NCBI GenBank assembly: GCA_035502655.1
Contig: DATJUF010000293.1
Location: 1 to 21,237, forward strand
Source of the DNA: DATJUF01 sp035502655
Lineage (GTDB): Bacteria; Desulfobacterota; Binatia; Binatales; Binataceae
Direction of reading: 5' to 3'
Length of the DNA: 21,237 nt
Below the pieces are notes generated by a model. That model worked only from the letters and a program-made list of their open reading frames with translations, was not told the origin of the DNA and made no database searches. The stretch's first letter is position 1; every line of letters begins with the position of its first letter. The translations under genes and the position numbers were made by a program. Positions 6,016 through 13,345 of this stretch are shown here, piece by piece.

Positions 6016-7401
6016 ATGACCGGAGAACGTATTGTTATTCTCGACGACGAGGCCGATATGGCCGAAAGCCTGGCGCGCGTTTTGACCAAGGCCGGCTATG
6101 AATGTCTCGTTACGAGCGATCCCGCACAGGGCTTGCGGATGCTCAGTTCGGAGCGTCCGGACTTGTTGCTAACCGATTTGCGGATGCCCGCGATGGATGG
6201 GATGGAGGTCCTGGCTCAGGCCCGTGAAATCGATCCTCGGCTGCCGGTAATAGTCCTGACCGGTCACGCATCAATCGAATCCGCCGTGGCAGCGGTCAAG
6301 GCCGGAGCATTCGACTTCCTGTCGAAAACATTTTCCAATGATCAGTTAAAGCTCACAGTAGAAAGGGCTTTAACCAAGCGGCGGCTTGAACTGGAGAATC
6401 TCCATCTGCGCGACCAGCTGCGCAGCACGGTTGGATTCGAAAACATCATTGGACAAAGCGCGGCGCTGAAGCAGGTCCTTGAGCTGGTGCGCAAAGCCGC
6501 GCGCTCCGACGCTAATATTTTAATCCTGGGTGAATCGGGAACTGGAAAAGAAGTCGTCGCCCGCGCGACTCACGCCAATAGTCTTCGAGCCGCCCAGCCG
6601 TTTATCGCCGTCGATTGCGCCTCGCTGCCCGAGCAGCTCCTTGAATCCGAGCTTTTCGGCCACGAAAAGGGAGCTTTTACTGGCGCCGCAAACGCGAAAC
6701 AAGGGCTGATGGAAGTGGCTCATCGCGGGACTCTTTTCCTTGATGAATTAGGCGAATTGCCACTGAGCCTGCAAGTAAAGTTGCTACGAGCCCTTCAGGA
6801 GAGGCAGATTCGCCGGGTTGGCGGCACTAAGCAAATCGCGCTCGATGTCCGCATCGTTTCCGCTACTAACCGTGATCTGCGCGCGCTGGTGGCGGCGGGC
6901 AAATTCCGCGAGGATCTCTATTATCGGGTGAATGTCATCGATATAGCGCTGCCCCCACTGCGTGAACGGCATGGCGATATTGAATTGCTCATAGCTCATT
7001 TCTTGCGAAAATACACTGGCAGCCCGAGTGCTGCGGCTAAGGGTTTCGCTCCGGAAGCTATGATGGCGCTGGAGACCTACGCCTGGCCGGGTAATGTCCG
7101 CGAGCTACAGAACGTGATTGAGCGCGCTTGCGCGCTGGCCGATAGCGAAATGATAACTCTCGCTGACCTGCCTCAGCATATGAGGACTCCAGCTCATTTG
7201 AACGAGCCGCCTGATGTGGCGGAGACCGGAACGTCACTGACCCTGAAAGAGGCTAAAGATCGCTGGATCGGCCAACTGGAATCGGCCTATGTCGAGAACC
7301 TGCTCAAGCAAGAGGGCGGTAATGTGTCCCAGGCGGCGCGCAAGGCGGGCGTCGATCGCAAAACGCTTCATCGCCTGCTGAACAAGCACGGCATCCGCTA
7401 A
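6016..7401 (+). CDS. Sigma54-dependent response regulator, NtrC family
   Basis: 461 residues in the full three-domain layout. The receiver (1-125) has acidic residues D10-D11 and phospho-acceptor D54 in LLLTDLRMP. Its conserved lysine is followed by threonine (LSKTFS) in place of the usual proline. The AAA+ domain (about 140-375) has Walker A GESGTGKE, the sigma54-contacting loop GAFTGA, Walker B TLFLDELGEL and the arginine-finger region FREDLYYRVNVI. The C-terminal Fis-type helix-turn-helix (about 430-461) contains GGNVSQAARKAGVDRKTLHRLL. The protein should bind upstream enhancers and use ATP hydrolysis to open promoters held by sigma54 polymerase. The kinase gene just upstream is its likely partner, and the three -24/-12 promoters in this window are its likely targets. 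Both links are inference from proximity. Confidence 0.96.
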   Translation: MTGERIVILDDEADMAESLARVLTKAGYECLVTSDPAQGLRMLSSERPDLLLTDLRMPAMDGMEVLAQAREIDPRLPVIVLTGHASIESAVAAVKAGAFDFLSKTFSNDQLKLTVERALTKRRLELENLHLRDQLRSTVGFENIIGQSAALKQVLELVRKAARSDANILILGESGTGKEVVARATHANSLRAAQPFIAVDCASLPEQLLESELFGHEKGAFTGAANAKQGLMEVAHRGTLFLDELGELPLSLQVKLLRALQERQIRRVGGTKQIALDVRIVSATNRDLRALVAAGKFREDLYYRVNVIDIALPPLRERHGDIELLIAHFLRKYTGSPSAAAKGFAPEAMMALETYAWPGNVRELQNVIERACALADSEMITLADLPQHMRTPAHLNEPPDVAETGTSLTLKEAKDRWIGQLESAYVENLLKQEGGNVSQAARKAGVDRKTLHRLLNKHGIR

Positions 7402-7457
7402 CCGCGGTTTTCCGTGGGCTGGTTCGGGCTGGCGAATTAGGATTGGATTGAAAACGA

Positions 7458-7832
7458 TTAAGCGTTGCCGTCTTGAGAAATCAGTCCTCGGACGTTAGAA
7501 ATCAGCTCAGAATTGGAAAACGGCTTGCGCAAATAGGCTGCTGCCCCAGCTCGTAAGGCTCGTTCACCGGCAAGGGGACCGTCGAATCCGGTCATCAAAA
7601 TCACCGGAGTACCAGGCGCAGTTTTCTGCACGTGCCGGACAATCTCATAGCCATCGCCAACGGGCAAATTGATGTCCGAGAGAACTAGCGCAGGCTGCAG
7701 CATATCAAACAGAGCAAGTGCGGACGTCAGGTCAAAGACGACCGCACATCTAAACCCGGAGGCTTTGAGAACTCTCGCGCAGGTCTCGGCTACTTCGACA
7801 TCGTCATCGATGATTAGGATTGATTTGGGCAT
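7458..7832 (-). CDS. Stand-alone CheY-like receiver protein
   Basis: 124 residues making up a single response-regulator receiver and nothing else. Acidic pocket D9-D11, phospho-acceptor D53 in LVLSDINLP, switch threonine T81 in ILMTGF and K103-P104 in LRKPF are all present. The open frame extends to 7958, but the ATG at 7832 has AAAGGA six bases upstream and begins exactly at the first strand (MPKSILIIDDD), so the short form is preferred. It is convergent with the NtrC-type regulator (56 bases between stops). With no output domain, it may be a phosphate sink or relay for the neighbouring kinase, or act by protein contact. A TGGCACG sequence lies about 170 bases upstream on the same strand but lacks a proper -12 element. 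Confidence 0.9.
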   Translation of the reverse strand: MPKSILIIDDDVEVAETCARVLKASGFRCAVVFDLTSALALFDMLQPALVLSDINLPVGDGYEIVRHVQKTAPGTPVILMTGFDGPLAGERALRAGAAAYLRKPFSNSELISNVRGLISQDGNA

Positions 7833-8337
7833 TTGATCCTTTCGTTTGCCACCATTTTCAGATCTTTCGAGAGTCATGATCATCCAGCATGGGAAATGGC
7901 CATAGCATGCCGTCCACGCACCGATGGGAACTGCTCTTCTCCACAGAGAGGCCAGCATCGAGCTACAACTTTAATCGCTGTCTGTTAGCCCAATCATGAA
8001 TCGTGCCATTTGCTGCATCATGGTTGCGGACAGGTAGAGCAGCTTCGCTCCTTAAGACCTAAAATCCGTCGGCTCGAAGTACATTTTGAGTATCTTGTCT
8101 AAAGGCTCTCGATCGTTCTAATCGAGGCGACTGACGGATCTGCTGCGTAATCCATGCCCCAGGTGAGGCCCGATACACCATCCCACACGCGCAATCGACG
8201 GAATCGCTCGCCAATCCCTTGGCAGGCCTGCTCAGATCTCTCCGAGTAACTCTGCAGATAGCCGGTCACAGTTCATTTGCCTTAACCATACGCCATTTTT
8301 GAATTGTAGCAGTGTGCGGAAAAAGGAGTCGCTTGGT

Positions 8338-8353
8338 AACGCGATGCCGCGTT
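8338..8353. promoter_or_regulatory. Possible activator-binding palindrome
   Basis: AACGCG-ATGC-CGCGTT is a perfect inverted repeat of 6-base arms with a 4-base spacer. It sits about 120 to 140 bases upstream of the -24 box of the sigma54 site, the usual distance for enhancer sites of NtrC-type regulators. I found no clear copy at the other two promoters, so it is only a candidate. Confidence 0.3.
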
Positions 8354-8474
8354 CATGAATTAAGCCCGCGTCTCGGCCTGCTCTACCCCAAGCGCGGACG
8401 CCCGTCGATTACGCCCGGAGAAGCTGTTACATGCGCTGTTATTGAGGTACTGAACACCTCACCTCCGACGGCAC

Positions 8475-8491
8475 TTGGCACGACCCTCGCT
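8475..8491 (+). promoter_or_regulatory. Candidate sigma54 (-24/-12) promoter for the universal stress protein gene
   Basis: TTGGCACGACCCTCGCT matches the consensus TTGGCACG-N4-TTGCW with a single mismatch (TCGC for TTGC), and GG and GC are 12 bases apart. The predicted start site near 8502 leaves a leader of about 40 bases before the ATG at 8540. Confidence 0.72.
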
Positions 8492-8539
8492 ATGCGTCAT
8501 CGATCCAGACAGCATGCGTAGCTAAGGAGCCGCTATCAA

Positions 8540-8971
8540 ATGGCCTTCCCATACAAGACGATTCTTTGTCCAGTTCATTTCGACGACAATGCTCTTCCGG
8601 TGCTCATTAAGGCCGCTGAAATAGCGCGCCATTTTCAAGCCAGCGTCATACTGGTTCACGTAGTACCCTTCGCCCTTTCACTTGGAGAAGCTCCGCCACC
8701 GTGGGGACTGGAGGCTGAGGAGAAGGCCGCCAAGGCCAAGCTGACCGCTCTTGCAGAGCAGACGCTTGACGGATTAAAGCGCGAGTTACTCATATACACG
8801 GGCGATGTGATCACAGGCATCCTTGACGCACAGGAAAAATATCAGGCCGACCTGGTGGTAATGGCGACACACGGGCGTCGAGGCCTTGCCCGGATGATTC
8901 TAGGCAGTGTTGCCGCGGCGGTTGTGCGCAAAGCCGCGTGCCCGGTTCTGACAATTAGAGAGGGGGCTTAA
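8540..8971 (+). CDS. Universal stress protein, UspA family
   Basis: 143 residues forming one Usp domain. The N-terminal strand FPYKTILCPVHFDDNALPVL and the C-terminal strand ACPVLTIREGA are typical. The nucleotide-binding signature is MATHGRRGLARMILGS, which fits G-2x-G-9x-G-S except that the first glycine is alanine, a variation often seen in this family, so ATP binding remains likely. A proline-rich loop (GEAPPPWGLEAEEKAA) lies near the middle. The ATG at 8540 has TAAGGAG upstream, a strong ribosome binding site. The sigma54 site at 8475-8491 should drive it. The acyl-ligase fusion gene follows 64 bases later on the same strand, so both may be expressed together. Proteins of this family support survival under starvation, low oxygen or other growth arrest. 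Confidence 0.93.
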   Translation: MAFPYKTILCPVHFDDNALPVLIKAAEIARHFQASVILVHVVPFALSLGEAPPPWGLEAEEKAAKAKLTALAEQTLDGLKRELLIYTGDVITGILDAQEKYQADLVVMATHGRRGLARMILGSVAAAVVRKAACPVLTIREGA

Positions 8972-9035
8972 GGCCGTTCATATCCGCAAAGTACCTCGGA
9001 CAGGAAGGCTACAAAGCAGGTGGCAAGTTCGCGCT

Positions 9036-11573
9036 ATGTTAGCGGCGGCTGGCGGCGAACCAATCAACGCTGATGCACTTGAGAAGGCAAAACTCCTCGA
9101 GAGTTTGTCTGCAGGGCGAACTCTGGTCGATTTCTACCGCGCGTTCGCCGATCGTCCCGAAGAATTTGTCATATATGACGATGGTTACCGGCGCTGGAGC
9201 TACAGCTATCGCCAAGTCGGGGCGGCCGCTCGCAGGTTTGCGGCACGGCTTCGTACGAAGCCGATCATCAAAGGCGAGAAAGTCCTCATATGGTCTGAGA
9301 ACCGGCCGGAATGGCTCGCGGCCTTTTGGGGCTGCATCCTAGAGGGAATCGTTGCAGTTCCGATCGACTGCCGAAGTTCAGTCGGCGTGCTGACGAACAT
9401 ACAACGAGTGGTGCATGCCAGCGCGCTTGTGGTTGGAGAAGAAGTCAAAGCATCTGCGCTCGAAGGCCTGCTACCGATCTGGCGGCTTCAGGACATCGAG
9501 CTTATCGATGAAGAATCTTCGCTGGCTTACGGGCGCGATATCGACTCTACTGATCTAGTTGAGATCGTCTTTACTTCAGGGTCAACGGCGACGCCCAAAG
9601 GCGTACTTATAACGCACCGAAACATTGTCGCCGACCTGAATCCGCTCGTACGAGAGGTGCAGCAATACCGCCGCTACGTGCGCGCCCTCGCGCCCGTTCG
9701 CTTCCTGAATCTACTGCCGCTCAGCCATATGTTCGGGCAGGCGCTTGCAACATTTTTCCCACCGATGCTGCCTGGAACCGTCATTTTCATGTCCAGTTAT
9801 GCGCCCCATGAGGTGATCACGCAAATTCACGAATGCCGAGTCTCATTCCTAGTAGCGGTGCCGAAAATACTCGCAGCCCTCCGTGAGTATGTTCTGAGCC
9901 GGTTTCCTAAACTTGCACGGCTTCAGGAGGACAATTCCCACTGGGTCATCCGCCGATGGCGTTACCGAAAGATACATCGTTTGTTCGGCTTGAAATTTAT
10001 CGGCTTCGTGATTGCGGGCGCACCGCTTGACGCGGGACTTGAAAACTTTTGGCGCCAATTAGGTTTCATGGTCGTCCAAGGATACGGACTAACAGAGACT
10101 TCACCGATCGTAAGCTTCAATCATCCGTTTCATCTGAAGCCAGGGACCGTCGGAAAGCCGCTGCCAGGAGTTGAGGTGAAGATTGCGCCAGACGGTGAAA
10201 TCCTCATCCGGGGTGAAATCGTAACGCCTGGCTACTTTAATGCACCAGCCGGGGCGTCCATGGCGTTTGAAGACGGCTGGTTCCACACTGGTGACATCGG
10301 TGTAATCGACTGCGACGGCTATCTTAGCGTACGCGGCCGCAAGAAGGAGATGATTGTCACCCCCGAAGGTCTCAAGGTGTTTCCTGAAGACGTCGAACTC
10401 GTCCTAAACCGAATTGGCGGAGTCCGCGACTCGGCCGTCGTTGGCAGGAAACGCGTTCACGCTGTTCTCGTACTGGAACCGGGCGCGGACAAAAATGAGA
10501 TCGTGCGTCACGCCAATGCAGAGCTGGAAGATCATCAAAAGGTTCGCAGCATCTCAGTGTGGACGGCAGGCGAGTTGCCTCGAACAGAAGGTACCGGCAA
10601 GCTCAAGCGGCCAGCAATTCAGCAATGGGTCGATGCCGGTAGCCTGCCAGTAGCCCTCACTTCGCGCGATGAAATTGCTGAACTGGTTGGCACGTATGCT
10701 CCTGGTAGGACTTTAACTCCCGAGACCAAGCTCGATGAGCTCGGTCTGACGTCTCTTGAGCAAGTGGAATTGATCGCTGAGCTTGAGCAGCGCTTCAACA
10801 CCGTGGTGGATGAGGCTGCGTTTAGAAATGCGCGAACCCTGGGCGATCTCGCAAAGCAAGTTTCCGGCCCGGCGTTCGCGCGAGAAGCACTGGAGTTCGT
10901 CCGATGGAACCGCGGCGCTATTGCGAAACTAGTTCGCCGCGTCACGCTGCCCGGACTCGTGCTCCCGATCACCCGGCTTTGCGCGCAAGTCAAGGTTAGC
11001 GGCGCCGCTATATTACACGATCTTCGCGGCCCGGTTATCTTCGCGGCGAACCATCAGAGCTACCTTGACGCGCCGGTAATCATGAGCGTGTTGCCACCGC
11101 GATGGCGATACTCGCTTGCACCAGCGATGTGGAAAGAATTCTTTGATGCCCACTTCCACCCAGAACGATATTCACTAGCTCACGTAATGACTAATAGACT
11201 CAATTTTTTTCTGGCCACCCTGATCTTCAATGGCTTTCCGCTTCCGCAGCAGGATATCGGACTGCGCGCCACGCTTCGCCATATTGGTGATCTTGTGAGC
11301 GATGGCTGGTCGATCCTGATCTTTCCGGAGGGGGAACGAAGTGTCACCGGTGAGATCAAAGCTTTTGCGCCCGGCGTGGGGATGATCGGCTCAAGATTGC
11401 GCATGCCGATTGTGCCGATTCGCTTAAGAGGTGTTTACCGTGTATGGCCCCGGAACTCCGCAATGATTCACCCAGGGCCGGTAGACGTGGCGTTTGGATC
11501 TCCCATTAAACTCAACGGCGGCAATTACATCGAATTGGCGGGTAAGGTCGAAGCGGCCGTCCGCGCGCTATGA
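9036..11573 (+). CDS. Acyl-AMP ligase / carrier protein / PlsC acyltransferase fusion (Aas-like)
   Basis: 845 residues with three domains. The AMP-binding ligase (about 25-525) has the P-loop FTSGSTATPKG (179-189), GYGLTETSP (about 349), FHTGDIG (about 415) and the C-terminal catalytic lysine in GTGKLKRP (about 521). The acyl carrier domain (about 535-610) has LDELGLTSLEQVELI, with a serine near 571 that could take phosphopantetheine. The 1-acylglycerophosphate acyltransferase domain (about 650-845) has the NHQSYLD form of the HX4D motif (about 672) and FPEGERS (about 762). The enzyme could activate a fatty acid, hold it on its own carrier and pass it to a lysophospholipid or another acceptor, as Aas does with separate ACP. 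It is probably membrane-associated. The ATG at 9036 lacks a strong Shine-Dalgarno. It may be read with the upstream usp gene. The substrate is not known. Confidence 0.9.
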   Translation: MLAAAGGEPINADALEKAKLLESLSAGRTLVDFYRAFADRPEEFVIYDDGYRRWSYSYRQVGAAARRFAARLRTKPIIKGEKVLIWSENRPEWLAAFWGCILEGIVAVPIDCRSSVGVLTNIQRVVHASALVVGEEVKASALEGLLPIWRLQDIELIDEESSLAYGRDIDSTDLVEIVFTSGSTATPKGVLITHRNIVADLNPLVREVQQYRRYVRALAPVRFLNLLPLSHMFGQALATFFPPMLPGTVIFMSSYAPHEVITQIHECRVSFLVAVPKILAALREYVLSRFPKLARLQEDNSHWVIRRWRYRKIHRLFGLKFIGFVIAGAPLDAGLENFWRQLGFMVVQGYGLTETSPIVSFNHPFHLKPGTVGKPLPGVEVKIAPDGEILIRGEIVTPGYFNAPAGASMAFEDGWFHTGDIGVIDCDGYLSVRGRKKEMIVTPEGLKVFPEDVELVLNRIGGVRDSAVVGRKRVHAVLVLEPGADKNEIVRHANAELEDHQKVRSISVWTAGELPRTEGTGKLKRPAIQQWVDAGSLPVALTSRDEIAELVGTYAPGRTLTPETKLDELGLTSLEQVELIAELEQRFNTVVDEAAFRNARTLGDLAKQVSGPAFAREALEFVRWNRGAIAKLVRRVTLPGLVLPITRLCAQVKVSGAAILHDLRGPVIFAANHQSYLDAPVIMSVLPPRWRYSLAPAMWKEFFDAHFHPERYSLAHVMTNRLNFFLATLIFNGFPLPQQDIGLRATLRHIGDLVSDGWSILIFPEGERSVTGEIKAFAPGVGMIGSRLRMPIVPIRLRGVYRVWPRNSAMIHPGPVDVAFGSPIKLNGGNYIELAGKVEAAVRAL

Positions 11574-12013
11574 TAACTTGGGGAATAGGTTCTGATTTCT
11601 CTGTCAATGCTGGATCGCGAACCTGTTTCTTTGGTCTCGTTCGCTCTACGATTCGAGATGCGCTTAGGCGGGTTCCGTTTGGATGGTTTTCACTTCCTTG
11701 TCAATGATTTGAAGAAAAATCGCGATTGAATTGGCTGGCTACAAAAAACATTTTCCGCAATCTTCAGAGATACAAGCTCGCCGTTTTCACTATTCACAAG
11801 TCAATGTTCTCCACGGAGCCGGCCGGGATAACTGGCACGGGCCGTTTCCGATTCCTGCGGCGGCTTATACGAAGAGCGGCGGTGATGGAGCCAGTGTGAT
11901 TGCGCCGGCGTTGCGCGACACTAGCGCCATTGGAATACTTCAACTGTTGCCAAATTGGTTGATCCGATCCGCGAACAAGAACCTGTTTTATGGATCCGAG
12001 CCAGTCGTTGGGC
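11574..12013. other. Intergenic region between convergent genes
   Basis: 440 bases between the acyl-ligase fusion (plus) and the ABC ATPase (minus). A 104-codon plus-strand frame from a TTG at 11731 has no recognisable features and runs into the ATPase gene, so I do not call it. AGGTTC (11587-11592) and GAACCT (11619-11624) could pair across 26 bases ahead of GTTTCTTT, a weak candidate terminator for the fusion gene. A TGGCACG sequence at about 11836 lacks the -12 GC and is not a sigma54 site. Confidence 0.4.
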
Positions 12014-13327
12014 TCAACCGGATTTATGAAGGTCTGCCGCATTGAGTTTGAACGTTCGCGACTCGTCGTCATAGGTGAAAAGTTCGGCGTAGCGGCCCCA
12101 GCCGATGACTGCTCGAAGAGTCTTCTCAGCATCACTTGGGTTCAGATGGTCTTCTAGTTCAGACTCGAACCTCACCCTAGGTGCGAGATGGCCCTCGCGA
12201 TCATTGAGAACGTGACGGATATGCGCTGCAAGAGGGACAAACTGGACCAAATGCTCGTTGAACAGCCGCTTGCGCTCGTCCGTCGCGCTTTGCGCGAACA
12301 CGCGCCCCGCTGCGGTAAGCTTGATAGCGCCGTCCTTGAGTTCTGCGAACTCCAAAAGGTGAAGAGCTTCGGCGATAGGAAAAAAATCTCTGGCGCCGAG
12401 AGCGAGACCGCCACTGAGCCTGGCCAACTCGGCGTACCCATCATATGGGGGCGCGGCCAGGACTTCGATAAATCCGATGAGCAGACTGATTTGAACGGGC
12501 GGCAGCGGCTGCAAAAAGCCCCCGTGGATTTGACTTTGTGCTCCGATAGACGCCGTCGCGCGGGCGGTAAGAATCGAATAGAACTCATCGACAATACCAT
12601 GGAACTCGTTATCCAAACGGTTGCGCGGATGTGGCAGAGAAACTGGGATTTCCGCCGCGATGCGGCCGGGATTTGATGCGAGAACGAGGATGCGGTCACA
12701 CATCATGACTGCCTCTTCGATGTTATGGGTCACCAGCAAGACCGACTTAGTGGGAAGCTGGTGCTCGATCCAGAGATCAAGAAAGTCGGTTCGCAAAGTC
12801 TCGGCGGTCAGAACATCGAGCGCAGAAAAAGGTTCATCCATGAGAAGCAGGATCGGCTGGATCACAATTGCGCGGGCAAAGCCGACCCGTTGGCGCATCC
12901 CTCCAGAGAGTTCGCGCGGATAAGCAGACTGGAAGCCGTCAAGTCCGATCAAATCGATTGCCGACATTGCTCGGCGGCGAGCCTCGTCGTGAGCCAATCC
13001 GACTGCGTCAAGGCCTGCCTCTACATTCTCGAGGACGGTAAGCCAGGGGAATAGCGCGAAGCTCTGGAATACCACTGCTATACCCTCAGTCGGACCGTCT
13101 AAGGGCTTGCCGCGATAAAGCACTTCCCCTGAAGTCGGCGCGATCAAGCCAGCAGCAACACGAAGCAGGGTCGATTTGCCTGAACCCGAGCGTCCAAGGA
13201 GGCCGAGTATCTCGCCCTCGCGCAATGAAAGGGTGATATCGCTCAGCGCCGGCAAGGGTTCGCCAGTAGCCTTGGCAAAAGCCTTGCCCACCTTGCGCAT
13301 TTCGATGATAAAACTGTTCTTCACCAA
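12014..13327 (-). CDS. ABC transporter ATP-binding protein, NitT/TauT type with C-terminal AAA-associated domain
   Basis: 437 residues. The N-terminal ATPase (about 1-260) has Walker A GRSGSGKST (45-53), Q-loop VFQSFALFPW (Q88), signature LSGGMRQR (140-147), Walker B LLLMDEPFSALD (160-171) and H-loop H201. Residues about 270-437 form an extra domain (PPVQISLLIGFIEVLAAPP and onwards) that matches the AAA-associated C-terminal domain found in some nitrate/sulfonate/taurine-type ATPases, possibly a regulatory or dimerisation module. The frame starts with TTG at 13327, with GTG next to it at 13324, so the exact start is uncertain. The permease gene ends 18 bases upstream, so the two are one operon and one transporter. 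The substrate is not predictable because no binding protein is encoded nearby. Confidence 0.9.
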   Translation of the reverse strand: MVKNSFIIEMRKVGKAFAKATGEPLPALSDITLSLREGEILGLLGRSGSGKSTLLRVAAGLIAPTSGEVLYRGKPLDGPTEGIAVVFQSFALFPWLTVLENVEAGLDAVGLAHDEARRRAMSAIDLIGLDGFQSAYPRELSGGMRQRVGFARAIVIQPILLLMDEPFSALDVLTAETLRTDFLDLWIEHQLPTKSVLLVTHNIEEAVMMCDRILVLASNPGRIAAEIPVSLPHPRNRLDNEFHGIVDEFYSILTARATASIGAQSQIHGGFLQPLPPVQISLLIGFIEVLAAPPYDGYAELARLSGGLALGARDFFPIAEALHLLEFAELKDGAIKLTAAGRVFAQSATDERKRLFNEHLVQFVPLAAHIRHVLNDREGHLAPRVRFESELEDHLNPSDAEKTLRAVIGWGRYAELFTYDDESRTFKLNAADLHKSG

Positions 13328-13345
13328 GCAAGCCGCCAGTCTCTT

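Larger units (their letters stand above)
7833..8539. other. Long intergenic region with inverted repeats and a sigma54 promoter
   Basis: About 700 bases with no credible gene; the one 69-codon plus-strand frame (8312-8521) has no family features and overlaps the promoter. It contains a bulged inverted repeat at 8064-8139 (ATCCGTC and CTCGA arms against TCGAG and GACGGAT) and a perfect palindrome AACGCGATGCCGCGTT at 8338-8353, about 120 bases upstream of the -24 box. It also holds a small inverted repeat GAGGT/ACCTC at 8443-8459 and the sigma54 site at 8475-8491. Confidence 0.5.

Noticed and set aside
7994..8008. TGGCACG on the minus strand upstream of the stand-alone receiver gene, a possible sigma54 site
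   Set aside because: The -12 element reads ATGA, so the essential GC is GA. It was kept out of the promoter set.
8312..8521. 69-codon plus-strand frame before the universal stress protein gene
   Set aside because: It runs through the sigma54 promoter, has no family features and ends just before the usp ribosome binding site.
11836..11850. TGGCACGGGCC on the plus strand between genes
   Set aside because: There is no GC at the -12 position and no gene downstream on that strand.
11731..12045. 104-codon plus-strand frame
   Set aside because: It has a TTG start without a ribosome binding site and no recognisable motif, and it overlaps the end of the ABC ATPase gene.
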